Assembly: GCA_024228555.1 (NCBI GenBank)
Contig: JAAETI010000237.1
Coordinates: 1 to 41,593, forward strand
Reading direction: 5' to 3'
Origin: a bacterium
Lineage (GTDB): Bacteria > Actinomycetota > Acidimicrobiia > Spongiisociales > UBA5794
Length of the DNA: 41,593 bases
In this document: in pieces, positions 8,696 to 18,000 of the stretch
Layout of the letters: every line of letters begins with the position of its first letter
Position numbering within the stretch: position 1 is the first letter of the stretch
Notes under the pieces: model-generated
Databases searched by the model: none
What the model was told of the DNA's origin: nothing
Seen by the model: the letters and a program-made list of their open reading frames with translations, nothing else
Made by a program: the position numbers and the translations under genes

Positions 8696-11563
8696 CTAGT
8701 CCTCGAGTACCCAACCAGGGCAAACCGGCTCGTCACATAGGGCTCCTGCCCACAGCTCAACCGGGAATGCGTTGATCGGGTCGTCGACGGCCGGTGGGGC
8801 CAGATCCAGGCCTTCCGGAGTGCGGAGGACATCTTCGAGCCAGTCATCGAGAGTCCCGTCCGGCACCGGCATCGTGGTTGACGTCACCAGTGTCGTCGAT
8901 GTTGTCGGTGCGGCGCTTGTCGTCGTCGTGATGGTTGTCGACGGACTCATGACCGTTGTGGTCGTCAGCGATGGCGACGTTGTGGTCGTGGTCGTGGTGG
9001 CAGGTACCTCGCCGTCGGCAACGTACTGGAAGCCGTCGCGGTAGACGGTGGCGGCACCCGTAGTGCGGTCGGTGACCGTCACATCTACAAAGCCGGCGCT
9101 GCCCGGTGGGGTATCGACGACGATGAACGTTGGAGCGATCACGGAGACAATCTCGACCCCCCGCTCTCCGAACGTAACCTCGGGTAGTTCCGGCAGATTA
9201 CCGCCGGTGATCGTCACCAGTGTGTTGCCGGCAACAGGGCCTTGGGCTGGGTTTATACCGGTGATCACGATGGCGTTGGGATCAACGGGCGCTCCCGTGG
9301 TTGTCGTAGTTGTCGCAGGTGGAGCTGTGACGGTTGTCGTTGTAGTTGTCGTCGACGCAACCGTTGTGGGCGGTGCGATCGTCGGGGGAGCGCTAGTCGT
9401 TGGTGCGGGCCCGGCCGTGGTTGTCGTGGGGACTGGTGGCTGGGTTGTGGTGCTCGTGACTGTCACGGCGGTTGTCGTCGTGGTGTTCGGCGCAGCGGTT
9501 ATGGTTGTAGATACCGCCTCCGGGATCGTTGTGGTTGTTGCTTGGCTGGTCGTTGTGGATGTGATAGTTGTCGTGGTCTCGTGCGGAGCGGTGGTAGTCG
9601 AACTGGTGGGCACGGGGTCGCCACCGACTGGAATCTGTGGCATTTCGGTGACGTTGCCTGCGTCATCGACGATGAAGAACACTGCAGAGGGATCTCCCAA
9701 GGTCACCGGCGCAGTCGGGTCGGTCACGTCGACGACCTCGATGACAAAGGCATAGGTTCCGGCGGGCAACTCCATCGCCAGCGGGGTGAAGTCACCATCC
9801 TGGACGAATGCTGAACGGCGTTGCCTCTCGAACTCTGTTCCAATCAAAGCTCGGCCAGTGGCGTCCGTTGTGACCGCTAGGTCGCCGCCCTCTCCGGTGT
9901 ATGTGATCTCTTGGCCCACCACGGCCATGGGGTTGCCGTCGACGGGTACATAGAGACCGGCGCGATACATCGCAGGGGTCTGGGGGTGGATGATCCAGGG
10001 GTCTACGGTCTTTGCGGTGATCGCGACCTTGTGAGGGACGTGGGGTTCGAAGCTGTTGAATTCGTAGAAGTCGTACATGAGCGACGGTTGGAAGAGGCGT
10101 GTGTAGATGGATCTCTCGATGTTGAGTCGGCCATCGGACGACGCCAGGTTTCGGAAGCTCGTGACTCCGTCATTGGGGCCATCGGATCGATCGAGTAACG
10201 CACCCTTCACCTCGGCGTACGTTGCGCCAGGGGTTGCTGCCCATAACAGCGCTGCCGCCCCCGAGACCATTGGAGCCGCCATCGAGGTTCCGCTGTAGAC
10301 GCCATACCCACCGGGAACTGTGCTGATGATGTATTCCCCCGGAGCGAACAGGTCGACCGTCTGCTGGCCGTAACCGGACCAGGAGGCGGGATCATCGGTC
10401 GGGGTGGACGCCCCGACCACGATCACGTTGCTGAGGCTCGACGAAGCGGGGTAGATGGGGGACGCGTCAATGTCGACGGGTTCATTGCCTGCACCGGTTA
10501 CTACAAGGACACCGGCATCTGCCGCGGCGGTGAGAGCTGTTTCCAGATAAGGGGCCGCGGCGGGATCGTCGACCGCCCACGAAGCATTGATGACTCGAGC
10601 TCCGTTGTAGACCGCGTAGGCAATGGCTTCGATTGCTGCAGACAATGCAGGAGTACCGTCGCCGATCTTGAGCACCATGACGTTTGCCTCGTAGGCAACC
10701 CCGGCAACTCCGATGCCATTGTCGGCCTCGGCGGCAATGATCCCTGCAATATGGGTCCCATGGCCAACATGGTCATCAACGGAGGCGTCACCGTTGGCGA
10801 AGTCCCAACCAACGCAGTCATCGATATATCCGTTCGCATCGTCGTCGGTACCGTTGCCGCAGACCTCACGGGGGTTACGCCAGATGTTGTCGGCCAGGTC
10901 GGGATGGGTGATATCGGTACCGGAGTCGATCACCGCAACAACGACACCAGCGCCACGGGTACGGTGCCAGCTCTCCGGGGCGTCAATATCAGCGTCGGCG
11001 TTCATCGGCCACGGATCAACCGCATCGCCGTCGTTCTCAAGAGCCCATTGGGTCGGGTAGTACGGGTCGACAGATGTTGAGATGACGCCCGTGTCTGCGA
11101 CGACTTCTGTGACGCCGGGTATAGCGGATAGCTCTGCTGCGCTTGCCGCCCCTGCCACTGCGTAGATGTCGAAGCCGATCGCTTTCATTGACGTGACGGC
11201 GGGGTGATCGACCACCGCTTCCACAACTTGGCCTCGATCAGGGTGAGTCGGTTCGGCGACCGCTTCCTCAATGTCCTGTACCGATACCCGATTCTGAGGA
11301 TCGGCAGCGACGAGGTGATCCTCTGCATCGAGGCGGAGCCACGAATCGCCCTTCTGGCCGACGGCGGAGTCGATGCGGACCAGATAGTGGTTGAGATCAT
11401 CGGCGAATGGATCGCCGTCCCAGGCCAGGAACTGCGGCTCGATAGCGGACTGTGCCGCAACCGGAACAGCTGTGGTGCCAGCGGAAATGAGGGTGGCCGT
11501 GACGACGAGGGAGAGAATGGCCGCAATACCAAGATGGCTTCGACGGAGTGGCGATACCCGCAT
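8696..11563 (-). CDS. Secreted subtilisin-like serine protease with Thr-rich stalk and IPT/TIG domain
   Basis: This is a 955 aa exported S8-family peptidase. A signal peptide (residues 1-38: RRSH, a hydrophobic stretch, then PVAAQS) precedes a propeptide-like region to about 160. The catalytic domain has Asp213 (VIDSGTD), His268 (GHGTHIAG), oxyanion Asn360 (GAGNEP) and Ser427 (SGTSMAAP), all intact. After a beta-rich region of about 150 residues come two Thr/Pro/Ser-rich low-complexity stalks (DNA about 9300-9600 and 8880-9010) on either side of an IPT/TIG domain ([15 protein letters not shown]). The last 50 residues are unusual, with two Cys and the ending CPGWVLED, and no LPXTG or membrane helix. 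The ATG at 11563 is preferred over the TTG at 11572. The Thr-rich stalks may be O-mannosylated and span the wall. Confidence 0.93.
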   Translation of the reverse strand: MRVSPLRRSHLGIAAILSLVVTATLISAGTTAVPVAAQSAIEPQFLAWDGDPFADDLNHYLVRIDSAVGQKGDSWLRLDAEDHLVAADPQNRVSVQDIEEAVAEPTHPDRGQVVEAVVDHPAVTSMKAIGFDIYAVAGAASAAELSAIPGVTEVVADTGVISTSVDPYYPTQWALENDGDAVDPWPMNADADIDAPESWHRTRGAGVVVAVIDSGTDITHPDLADNIWRNPREVCGNGTDDDANGYIDDCVGWDFANGDASVDDHVGHGTHIAGIIAAEADNGIGVAGVAYEANVMVLKIGDGTPALSAAIEAIAYAVYNGARVINASWAVDDPAAAPYLETALTAAADAGVLVVTGAGNEPVDIDASPIYPASSSLSNVIVVGASTPTDDPASWSGYGQQTVDLFAPGEYIISTVPGGYGVYSGTSMAAPMVSGAAALLWAATPGATYAEVKGALLDRSDGPNDGVTSFRNLASSDGRLNIERSIYTRLFQPSLMYDFYEFNSFEPHVPHKVAITAKTVDPWIIHPQTPAMYRAGLYVPVDGNPMAVVGQEITYTGEGGDLAVTTDATGRALIGTEFERQRRSAFVQDGDFTPLAMELPAGTYAFVIEVVDVTDPTAPVTLGDPSAVFFIVDDAGNVTEMPQIPVGGDPVPTSSTTTAPHETTTTITSTTTSQATTTTIPEAVSTTITAAPNTTTTTAVTVTSTTTQPPVPTTTTAGPAPTTSAPPTIAPPTTVASTTTTTTTVTAPPATTTTTTGAPVDPNAIVITGINPAQGPVAGNTLVTITGGNLPELPEVTFGERGVEIVSVIAPTFIVVDTPPGSAGFVDVTVTDRTTGAATVYRDGFQYVADGEVPATTTTTTTSPSLTTTTVMSPSTTITTTTSAAPTTSTTLVTSTTMPVPDGTLDDWLEDVLRTPEGLDLAPPAVDDPINAFPVELWAGALCDEPVCPGWVLED

Positions 11564-11572
11564 TTGGTGCAA

Positions 11573-11777
11573 ATCCTTTGCTGTGTCGTGCCGATCCTTC
11601 GGCTCGTCTGGTATCGACGAAATCGGCCAGAAACTTGAATGCGGGCACTGCAGATTTCGAACCGAGTTTGGGGACGGGCCATTTCTGAGCAGGGGAACTG
11701 ACTAGTATCTCCGGACAGAAACACAATGGTCGTTTTTTGCGATCAAGTGCCACAACCTTTGGCCGATAGAAAAGCTT
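11573..11777. other. Divergent intergenic region between protease and coiled-coil gene
   Basis: This 205-bp gap must carry promoters for both the protease (minus) and the coiled-coil gene (plus). It is more AT-rich than its surroundings, with a T-run at about 11733-11738 and a TAGTAT stretch at about 11703. No box pair with good spacing stands out. The plus-strand gene lacks a Shine-Dalgarno before its ATG at 11778 and may be leaderless. Confidence 0.4.
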
Positions 11778-14700
11778 ATGAACAGCGCAAATGCCCCCAG
11801 CGGCCCCCAGCGGCCAAAATTCTCTACGGCCCGTAGAGGATTCGAGAAGGATCAGGTAGAAGCCTATTTGGACGAGGTGCGGGTGACGCAAGACAAGCTT
11901 GCATCATCGGCAGCTCTTTCCGAAAGAAGGCTGACGGATGCGACGTCGCGTCTCGAGGAGAGCGAGTTCCGTCTCAACGATGCCACGACTCGCATAGAGG
12001 AGCTGGAAGCCCGGCTTGCGGACGCCGCAGATGCGGTCCCGGTCGTCACCGACGAATCCGACGAGAACATGAAGTCGATGCTTGCTGCCAAGGAGCGCAT
12101 CATCGACCGCGCCAGAGAGCGAGCCCGCCAAATAGAAGAGGAGGCTCGCTCCTCCGCCAACACCATTGTCGACAAGGCCCAAGAGCAGGCCGCATCGTTT
12201 GTGGCAGCGGCCCAGGAACAGACCGCAAGCGCTGTTGCAGTCGAGGTCCCCGTTGTCGATCAGCCTTCCGCTTCACATGAGAGCGTTGTTCTTGCGAAGA
12301 AGGAAGCCGCAGTTGTCCTTGCACGGGCCGAGCAAAGAGCTGCCACCATTATTTCAGATGCCAAGCAGATCGAGTTCCAGGCTCGCGAAGCCGGTATCGA
12401 GGGGGCCAATTTCGACGAGTTGCAACGGGGCACGCTCGAAGCCGCTCGCGCTCGCGGCGAGTCGATCACCGCACGCGCCGAAGCCGTCGCAGCCGAAGCG
12501 TCGCAGGACGCCGCCCGTCTCAGAGCCGAAGCCGCGGCCGCAACCGCACAGGCTCGTGAGAAGCTAGCCGGGGCTCGGGCCGAGGCAACCCGACTCACCG
12601 AAGAGTCGAACGCCATGCTCACCAAGGCACAGATGGTCATCGCAGCTGCCCGCGACGAGGCCGACACGTCCTCTGCGGAAGCTGAGTCACGGGTGCAAAT
12701 GCTCACTCGTACCGCCGACAACTATTCAGCCCGGGTTCGCTCCGAAGCCGATCAGGCATCAAAGAGGGTTAGAGCCCTTGCCGATGACGACTCCGGCAAG
12801 CTGCGGGCGCAGGTTGACGCTGAGGTCGGAGAGACCAGGGCAAAGGCTGAAGGCATGTTGGCCAGTGCGGCGACTGCCCAGGAGACAGCGCAGACGACTC
12901 TGCGCAGCGCCAATATTGAGGCGAAGACACGGGTCGACGAAGCTACAGCCACTGCCGACGAGATCAAGGCTGCCGCCGAGGTCTATGTCGAAGAGATGCG
13001 GGGACAGGCTGATCGCGAGCTGGAAGAGCTTCGCTCCAATGCCGCAGAAGAGATTGCAGCAAAGGATCGCAAAGCCAAGGGGGCCTTGAAGGAAGCTCGC
13101 AACCGCGCCAATCAAGCTCGCAAGGACGAAGAGAAGGCAGCTGCTGCTGTCGTCGATGCCGAGTCAAAGGCTACCGGGATCGTTGCCGCTGCTGAGCAGG
13201 CTGCGGTGAACCGCCAGGCGGACTTGGAGCGGCAAGCCGCCCAGGCCAAAGAAGAGGCAGCCGTGCGTATGGCTGTAATCGTTGAGACCGAAGAAACTCT
13301 GGCCAGGAAACTGCAGCAGCTCGAAGTTGATCGTGAAGATATTGTGGCCCAGGCTGCAGCGGCTGAGGCCGATGCCGCGGCACTCCGCGAGAAGGCTGCC
13401 GCAAAGGTCGAGAAAGCCAAGTCTGCGAGCGCCGTCATCATCGAGTCGGCCAAAGCCGAGGCTCTCCAGGTTGCGGCTGACGCAGACGCCACGATCGGGC
13501 AGCGTTTCGCAGGATCTGATGCCGAGATCGCCAGCCGCGTCCAGGCCAGCGAAACACGGGCAGCGGGGATCATCTCTGATGCCAACAGAGCGAAGTCCGA
13601 CCTTGCAGCTGAGGCCGAGGCGGTCCTCGCTGATGCCCAACAGCAAGCCGTTGTCGTCCGGCGTGATGCCGGTGAGGCGGCTGGGGAGATGCGTAGCGCA
13701 GCTGCCGCCGAGTCCGACATGACCCGTGCCGAGGCTCGCCGCTACCTCGGTGATGCCGAGCGAGAGCGTCGTCAGGCGAGAGATGAACATGCCGAGGCGA
13801 AGGTCATAATCGACAGAGCCCGCACCGATGCCGAGTCGATCAAGGCTGAGGCCGAGCGCGATGCAACAGCTCTGGCCAGCTCCCATCGTGCTGAGGGCGA
13901 GCGCTTGGCGAAGCTCGCCGAGCAGCTGGAGGCACAACGCACCGAGATCGAGGTCGAGCAGTCATCGCTGGCTGCGCAGAAGTCGCAGACAGAACTGGCG
14001 CAACGAGAGGCCGAGGAAGCCCTGGCCCGGGCCCGTGCTGACGTGACCCGGATGCTCGAGGAAACCCGCAGCCAGTCCAACGAGGACAAGGCGCAGATTG
14101 AGCTCCGCCACGAAGAGATCACTCAAGAGCGTGAGGCAATCGAGAACTGGCGTGGCGAATTGGCAGGCTGGCGGGCACAACTCGACAAGGAACGTGCTGC
14201 CCTCGACGCAGCCAAGGGCCTGGTCGATCAGGACCGTTCGGAACTCGAGAAGGAACTGGCCAAGGCTGAGAATGGTTGGGCCGAGATGGAGCGCAAGGGA
14301 AGCCAGCTGCTCCACGGCGCTCAACTTGAAGCAGACGCCATCATCGAGCGAGCGTGGTCAGAAGCTCGCCGCGTAATCGGGCACACCGATAGCGATGGCA
14401 CCGACGATGCAGCCAAGCTTGCTGAGCTGCGGGCCGAACTCGAGAATCAGCGTGGTGACTTCGAGAAGAAGAAGGTCGAGTTCGAGCAGAGCCAGGCTCA
14501 GCTGGAGCTAGACCGAGCTGAACTCGCCAAGGACCGCGAAAACTACGAAGCACAGATTGCGGCTCAGGACGAAACCGATGGCGCAACAATCAGTGAGGCG
14601 CTTACCGAGCTCGAAAAAGAGCTGGCCCGTCTCGATGCTGCTTCTTCGGAGTCCAAGGAGATCGAAGCTCCCAAGCCGGTGAGCGAGCAGAACGGCTCAA

Positions 14701-15002
14701 CGAGCGATGACCCGGCTGCTGCAGTCGGCAATTGGGACATGCTGTGGACCGAAGAGGCTGACGATGAGTCAGTGTCCGAATCGGTTGATGGTGAGCCGGC
14801 CGACGAAGCAACCGATCCTGTAGAGGAAGCCGAAGATGAGGATGCATCGAGCGAAGCCTCGTCCGAGTATGGAGAGAGCCGCTATGCCCGCAAGGGTCGG
14901 CGTCTTCCCCACATTGACGACGGGGAGGCGTCATCGACGGTCGGTACCGGACTACGTAACGCGATCATTGGAGGCAGCAAGCGTGGTGGCGACTCCGCCT
15001 AG
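11778..15002 (+). CDS. Giant DivIVA-domain coiled-coil protein
   Basis: This 1074 aa, highly charged, Ala/Glu-rich protein is probably a cytoskeletal or polar scaffold. Residues about 14-35 (KFSTARRGFEKDQVEAYLDE) match the N-terminal DivIVA (DivI1A) motif that binds curved membrane; the Arg-Gly-aromatic pattern corresponds to KRGY in Wag31. Almost everything from about residue 36 to 960 is predicted continuous coiled coil, with mixed 11- and 7-residue spacing. An acidic linker follows, carrying NWDMLW (Trp986), and then a basic tail (YARKGRRLPH, residues about 1037-1046). DivIVA proteins are usually 160-400 aa, so this is two to six times larger. A 20-bp palindrome covers the stop codon, and the related gene at 15032 follows. 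Position and composition resemble the Streptomyces DivIVA/Scy/FilP polarisome proteins. Function is inferred. Confidence 0.88.
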   Translation: MNSANAPSGPQRPKFSTARRGFEKDQVEAYLDEVRVTQDKLASSAALSERRLTDATSRLEESEFRLNDATTRIEELEARLADAADAVPVVTDESDENMKSMLAAKERIIDRARERARQIEEEARSSANTIVDKAQEQAASFVAAAQEQTASAVAVEVPVVDQPSASHESVVLAKKEAAVVLARAEQRAATIISDAKQIEFQAREAGIEGANFDELQRGTLEAARARGESITARAEAVAAEASQDAARLRAEAAAATAQAREKLAGARAEATRLTEESNAMLTKAQMVIAAARDEADTSSAEAESRVQMLTRTADNYSARVRSEADQASKRVRALADDDSGKLRAQVDAEVGETRAKAEGMLASAATAQETAQTTLRSANIEAKTRVDEATATADEIKAAAEVYVEEMRGQADRELEELRSNAAEEIAAKDRKAKGALKEARNRANQARKDEEKAAAAVVDAESKATGIVAAAEQAAVNRQADLERQAAQAKEEAAVRMAVIVETEETLARKLQQLEVDREDIVAQAAAAEADAAALREKAAAKVEKAKSASAVIIESAKAEALQVAADADATIGQRFAGSDAEIASRVQASETRAAGIISDANRAKSDLAAEAEAVLADAQQQAVVVRRDAGEAAGEMRSAAAAESDMTRAEARRYLGDAERERRQARDEHAEAKVIIDRARTDAESIKAEAERDATALASSHRAEGERLAKLAEQLEAQRTEIEVEQSSLAAQKSQTELAQREAEEALARARADVTRMLEETRSQSNEDKAQIELRHEEITQEREAIENWRGELAGWRAQLDKERAALDAAKGLVDQDRSELEKELAKAENGWAEMERKGSQLLHGAQLEADAIIERAWSEARRVIGHTDSDGTDDAAKLAELRAELENQRGDFEKKKVEFEQSQAQLELDRAELAKDRENYEAQIAAQDETDGATISEALTELEKELARLDAASSESKEIEAPKPVSEQNGSTSDDPAAAVGNWDMLWTEEADDESVSESVDGEPADEATDPVEEAEDEDASSEASSEYGESRYARKGRRLPHIDDGEASSTVGTGLRNAIIGGSKRGGDSA

Positions 15003-15010
15003 GCGGAGTC
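14991..15010 (+). repeat. Perfect 20-bp palindrome over a stop codon
   Basis: GACTCCGCCTAGGCGGAGTC spans the last codons and TAG stop (15000-15002) of the first coiled-coil gene. As RNA it can fold into an 8-bp GC-rich hairpin with a CTAG loop, ending 21 bases before the next start codon. No T-run follows, so it does not look like an intrinsic terminator; it could affect termination, message stability or relative expression of the two genes. Confidence 0.7.
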
Positions 15011-15031
15011 TCCCACGATTGTGGAATCAGC

Positions 15032-18000
15032 GTGAAGAAGAGAAGCAAACCGGCTGCGAAACAGCCAAATGCGGAATCGAATCGCCCTGATAGTGATGCC
15101 AGGAATCGGTATCGGGCCCCCGCAGCTGACACCTCCGTCGCGACGATCCCTCACGATGCCACTCTCGATGATCCTGAACGAGAGTTCATAGATCGACTCG
15201 GCGCAAGAGCCGACGAAACCACTCGAGACTTGCTCGCCGCCGCCGAGGCGCGGGCGAGCTCGATTCGCGCTCGGGCTGAGGTGGAGGTGGCCGACGCCCT
15301 CGCCGCGAGCGCCAAGATGCGATCCGAGGCTGCCCACCTCTCCGCATCAGTCCGTGAGACGTTGGCCACTGCCAGCTCAGATGCTGAGGTGACCAGAGAG
15401 ATGGCGCGCGAAGCGCGCGAGGAAGCCGAGGCGTTGCTCGAGCGTGCCAGAACCGAGGTGCCGGTCACCCTCGAGACCGCACGAAACGAAGCCACGGCGA
15501 TCCTCAAGGAGGTGCGAAAGAAGGTTGCGCAAGCCGAGCTCGACACCGAGATTAGGGTCTCCGAGCAGCTCGATATCGCCCGTCACGAAGCCGCCGAGAT
15601 AGTTGCAATCGCACAAAGGCGCGCCGATGAGATCAGGGAAGAGGCGGAACAGCTGGCTGCGACCAAGAGCGACGACGTCGCCAAGGCGCTCGCCGATCGT
15701 CGCGCAGAAGCTGAGGAAGAGACGGCAGAGATGTTCAGCGTTGTCGACAGCGCTCGTGCCGATCTTGATCAAGCGATCATCAGGGCTGCCAATGATGTTG
15801 CCAGCGCAAATCGGTCGGCCGAAGCGATCCTGGCCGATGCTCAGCTGATGGCGGACGAGCTGCGCTCCGAAGCAGCCAAGGACCATGCTGCCGCCCAAGC
15901 CGAACTGGCGGCGGCAAGCGATGAGGCTGAAGTCTTGCACCGCGAGGCGCAGGAGCGTCTTGACGCGGTTGCGCTCACTGAGAACGAAACCGAGGAGCGG
16001 CTGGCTGCCTCCGAGCAAGCCGCAGAGGATCTTTACCAGAAGGCGGAGGAAACCCTCACCGCAGCTCGGGTTGACGCAGACGTGATGCAACGTTCCGCTG
16101 AGGAGCAACTTGCGGCAGCCAAAGAGCAGGAGAAGCTCTCAGCCGGGCGCATTCTTGCGGAAAAGCAGCAGAGCACCGAGATTATTGCCGCCGCCCAGAA
16201 AACCGCAGAGCGTATCGAGGTTGATGCCAGGGGCAGGGCCGCGGAGATAGTGGCCGAGTCAGAATCGCAGCTGGCCAGGGCCGCCGACAAGTTCGAAGAG
16301 AGTGAACGTCGGGAGCGGGACTCGCTCCAGGTCCGCGAGGACGCCGACACTGAGGCGCGACGTCTCCGCCAGGAGTCTGATCTTGCCTCGATCGCTTTGG
16401 AGCGGAGCCGCACCGAAGTCGAGAAGGTCACTCAGGAAGCCACCGAAGGTGCCCGAGCTACCAGGGAAAGGGCGTCAGACGAAGCTGCCGAGATGCGAGA
16501 AGCGGCCTCGGCCGCGGCCGAATCCCTGCGTGCCGAAGCTGAGAAGGAACTCCAGGATGCTCGCTCGGAAGCTGCCGTCGTCTTGGCCAAGGCCGAAGAG
16601 ACGGCAGGCACTGTCGAGCACCGACGCCGCGAAGCGGCAGACGAGTATGTTGAGACCCGCCGCGTCGATGCCGCGGGCCTGGTCTTTGACGGCGAGCAGC
16701 GTGCGGAAGCACTGCTTGCGGAAGCCGAGGAGCAGGCTGCCGCCATCCGAACCCAGCAGAGTGACGAGCTGCAGGCAGAACTCGAGCAGCTCCGCAACGA
16801 GGCAAATGAGGCCACTGAAGAATCTCGAAACGAAGCACACCGAAAGGTGGACGCTGCCCTGGCTCGTGCCGACCGGATTGCGGAAGAGTCGAAGCAAACG
16901 CTCGCCGCAAGCGAGGCCGTAGCCCGGGCCACTGCCGACAAGATCGTTGCTGATGCGAACACGGAAGCTGAGACCATCCGCACTGATAGCGAGCAGGAAG
17001 TCGCCGCTGCCCGTGAGCGGCTGACAGAGGAGCGCGATCGGCTTAGTGCCGATGCTCGCAAGCTCGCAGACGAGATCCTCGACGAAGCCCGCGAGGAATC
17101 GGAGGCCATGCTGGAGGTGGCAACAGCGGAGACTGCACGGCTCTCCGAAGACACCGATCAGCGAGCCACCGCCCAGCTTGCGGAGGCCGAGGAGTCAGCC
17201 CGGCGAACTCAGGCCGAAATGGATGAGTTGCGGTCGACCGCTACGGCTGAGGTTGCTGAGTTGCGGGCGAAGGCCGATGAGGAAACTGCTGAGTTGCGGT
17301 CGACCGCTACGGCTGAGGTTGCTGAGTTGCGGGCGAAGGCCGATAGGGAAACTGCTGAGTTGCGGGGGACTGCGGAGCGGGAGAGCTCTGAGTTGCGGTC
17401 GACCGCTTCGGCTGAGGTTGCTGAGTTGCGGGCGAAGGCCGAGTCTGAGATTGCGGAGTTGCGGGAGACGGCCGACAGCGACGCAGCACGGCTACTCGAA
17501 GACGCCAAGAAGGAAGCCTCGCAATTCACCGAAGCGGCAAGCAGCGCCGGCAAGTCGGCCACTTCCGAGGCAAACCAGTTGCTCGAGAACGCTAGGACCG
17601 AGGCTGCCGGGATGGTCGCCACCGAGAAGGCTCGCATCGAAATCGAACTTGGCGCCGCAACCAGCGGGGCCGCTGAGATCACTGCCAAAGCCCAGCAGGA
17701 GGCTGACGGGCTGTTGGCGGCGGCAAAGGCCGATCGCGAGGAAGCAACATCGTGGTCACTCGAAATGGTGGAGAAGGCGGAGGCCGAGGTTGAGGAGTTG
17801 CAGGCTGCTGCCCGCTCAACCGAGGAAGCCGCAACGCTTACCGCTTCTGAGTTACTTGACAATGCTCGCACCGAAGCTGGCGAGCTAGCGGCAGCTGGCC
17901 GGGCCAAGGTCACCACTGAGGGCGAGGATGCTGTGGCGAAGGCTGTGGAGTTGGTGGCGAAGGCTGAGCAGGAGGCTGAGGAACTGACTGCGGCTGCCAC

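Noticed and set aside
7411-8847. Longer ornithine aminotransferase start at 8847
   Set aside because: The extra 77 codons overlap the protease coding end, show no homology, and the ATG at 8616 has a good GGAGG site.
9048-9755. Val-rich plus-strand frame opposite the protease Thr stalk
   Set aside because: ACN threonine codons read backwards give valine/glycine codons; this is a shadow of the low-complexity stalk.
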